DNA of 6,606 nucleotides from Geopsychrobacter sp. (lineage in GTDB: Bacteria > Desulfobacterota > Desulfuromonadia > Desulfuromonadales > Geopsychrobacteraceae). Positions 6,010-6,606 of the stretch are shown here, in pieces. Within the stretch, counting starts at the first letter, position 1. The number at the start of each line of letters is the position of its first letter. The stretch lies in contig JAKIUS010000096.1 of NCBI GenBank assembly GCA_021647445.1, positions 1-6,606 of the forward strand. The letters are read 5' to 3'. Below the pieces are notes generated by a model. It saw only the letters and a list, made by a program, of their open reading frames with translations. It searched no databases and was not told where the DNA came from. The position numbers and the translations under genes were made by a program.

Positions 6010-6053
6010 GCGACAATTAACCTGTCCGGTCTCGCGTCAATTATGATGGCCGG
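6010..6053 (+). repeat. Two direct repeats in the IS21 left end (probable transposase sites)
   Basis: GCGACAATTAACCTGTCCGG (6010-6029) and GCGTCAATTATGATGGCCGG (6034-6053) share the pattern GCG-x-CAATTA-xxxx-G-x-CCGG with a 24-base period. Such repeats at both tips bind IstA in IS21-family elements. The conservation is visible here; the binding role comes from the family. Confidence 0.65.
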
Positions 6054-6074
6054 TTGAGTGCTTCTCCAGATAAG

Positions 6075-6098
6075 CTCCTTCTTTCAACTGAAAGGAGG
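6075..6098 (+). promoter_or_regulatory. Hairpin covering the istA Shine-Dalgarno
   Basis: CTCCTT (6075-6080) is complementary to AAGGAG (6092-6097), the core of the istA ribosome binding site AAGGAGG (6092-6098). An alternative fold pairs CTCC with GGAG and TTTC (6082-6085) with GAAA (6090-6093) around AACT. Either would hide the ribosome binding site. Many insertion sequences limit transposase translation this way; its action here is inferred. Confidence 0.5.
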
Positions 6099-6103
6099 TC
6101 AAC

Positions 6104-6606
6104 TTGCCTGGTAAACACATCACTCAAAGACAGGAAGTGCTCTATATGCAATCTCGACAATCCGGTTTAACGCAAGAAACAAGCGCAGCCAAAGCGGGGG
6201 TTAGTGTCCGCTCTGGTCGGCGAATTGGAAATGGTGAGACAAGGACTAAAGAGCCACGACATTGGCTGACCCGTAACGATCCGTTTGCCTTGATTTGGGA
6301 CTCGGAACTGGTTCCGTTGCTGGAAAAAGAACCCAAACTCACAGGGCTGACCCTCTGGGAGTTTTTGGATGAAAACCATCCGGGCGACTATCCCTACAAG
6401 TTGCTACGCACATTGCAGCGCCGGGTCAAGCACTGGCGGGCTACGCAAGGCCCTGACAACCCAGTCATGTTTCGACAGACGATACCGCCGGGACAGCAAG
6501 GTCTCTCCGATTTCACCCATCCCCGATCTGCCGTAACGATCGCCGGTCAGCCATTTACGCATCTGATCTATCAATATCGCCTGGCTTACAGTGGTTGGCG
6601 TTGCGC
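6104..6606 (+). CDS. istA: IS21-family transposase IstA, N-terminal 167 residues (runs off window)
   Basis: The DDE transposase of an IS21-type element, acting on DNA with the ATPase IstB. I place the start at TTG 6104, five bases after a perfect AAGGAGG; the protein then begins (M)PGKHITQRQEVLYM, as I recall for the family. The next in-frame ATG (6146) would cut into the conserved N-terminus. A helix-turn-helix lies at about 22-45 (LTQETSAAKAGVSVRSGRRI), followed by GLTLWEFLDENHPGDYPYKL and LLRTLQRRVKHWRA (100-113). The catalytic domain opens with QGLSDFTHP, where D136 is probably the first DDE acidic residue. The frame is open to the window end with no stop or frameshift, unlike the neighbouring Tn3 gene, so this is the younger insertion by appearance. 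Whether the complete gene is intact cannot be seen. Confidence 0.92.
   Translation, partial: MPGKHITQRQEVLYMQSRQSGLTQETSAAKAGVSVRSGRRIGNGETRTKEPRHWLTRNDPFALIWDSELVPLLEKEPKLTGLTLWEFLDENHPGDYPYKLLRTLQRRVKHWRATQGPDNPVMFRQTIPPGQQGLSDFTHPRSAVTIAGQPFTHLIYQYRLAYSGWRC

Larger units (their letters stand above)
6004..6606 (+). mobile_element. IS21-family insertion sequence, left part only
   Basis: The element is recognised from its transposase gene (istA at 6104) and from two tandem copies of a 20-bp sequence just inside a TGT terminus at 6004. Multiple internal repeats near the tips and TG...CA ends are typical of the IS21 family. The rest of istA, the helper ATPase gene istB and the right end lie beyond the window. 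The tip could be placed a few bases away, since no opposite end is available for comparison. Confidence 0.78.

Noticed and set aside
6142..6379. Two overlapping minus-strand frames at the right end
   Set aside because: They lie opposite istA, which is recognisable throughout in the plus direction.

Overview
The window looks like chromosomal DNA of a Desulfuromonadales-type bacterium (Geobacter/Desulfuromonas/Pelobacter relatives, formerly Deltaproteobacteria). This rests on the style of the sensor kinase (Cache-HAMP-PAS-HisKA-HATPase), its sigma-54 response regulator with a GAFTDA loop, and a small RRM protein of a type I associate with that group. The assignment comes from remembered family resemblance, not from a search.

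Layout. (1) 1-2454: a membrane sensor histidine kinase, cut off at its 5' end by the window and interrupted by one in-frame TGA (1051-1053). The reading frame is otherwise continuous, so the sensor and kinase halves are two parts of one gene. (2) 2455-2689: a spacer with small hairpins; the last one holds the Shine-Dalgarno sequence of the next gene in its 3' arm. (3) 2690-4066: an intact NtrC-family response regulator, presumably the partner of the kinase, followed by a strong intrinsic terminator at 4113-4159. (4) 4231-4572, minus strand: a one-domain RRM RNA-binding protein, convergent with the regulator. (5) About 4600-5872: the left end and N-terminal part of a Tn3-family transposase gene, dead through three in-frame stop codons (one of each type) and loss of its catalytic C-terminus. 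(6) 5873-6003: unassigned DNA with a perfect hairpin and two TTGACA hexamers. (7) 6004-6606: the left end of an IS21-family insertion sequence with an intact istA start, running off the window.

How the parts relate. The kinase and regulator would form a phosphorelay from a periplasmic signal to sigma-54 promoters, but the TGA separates signal detection from kinase output unless it is read through or is a sequence error. The right half is a site of repeated insertion: a Tn3 element landed just upstream of the RRM start codon and decayed, and an IS21-type element now lies 131 bp beyond the truncated end. I see no tRNA, rRNA or CRISPR array. I also find no convincing new multi-gene system. The most unusual signals are an 18-bp inverted copy of the Tn3 terminal sequence inside the transposase start, the kinase TGA, and two genes whose ribosome binding sites sit inside hairpins.
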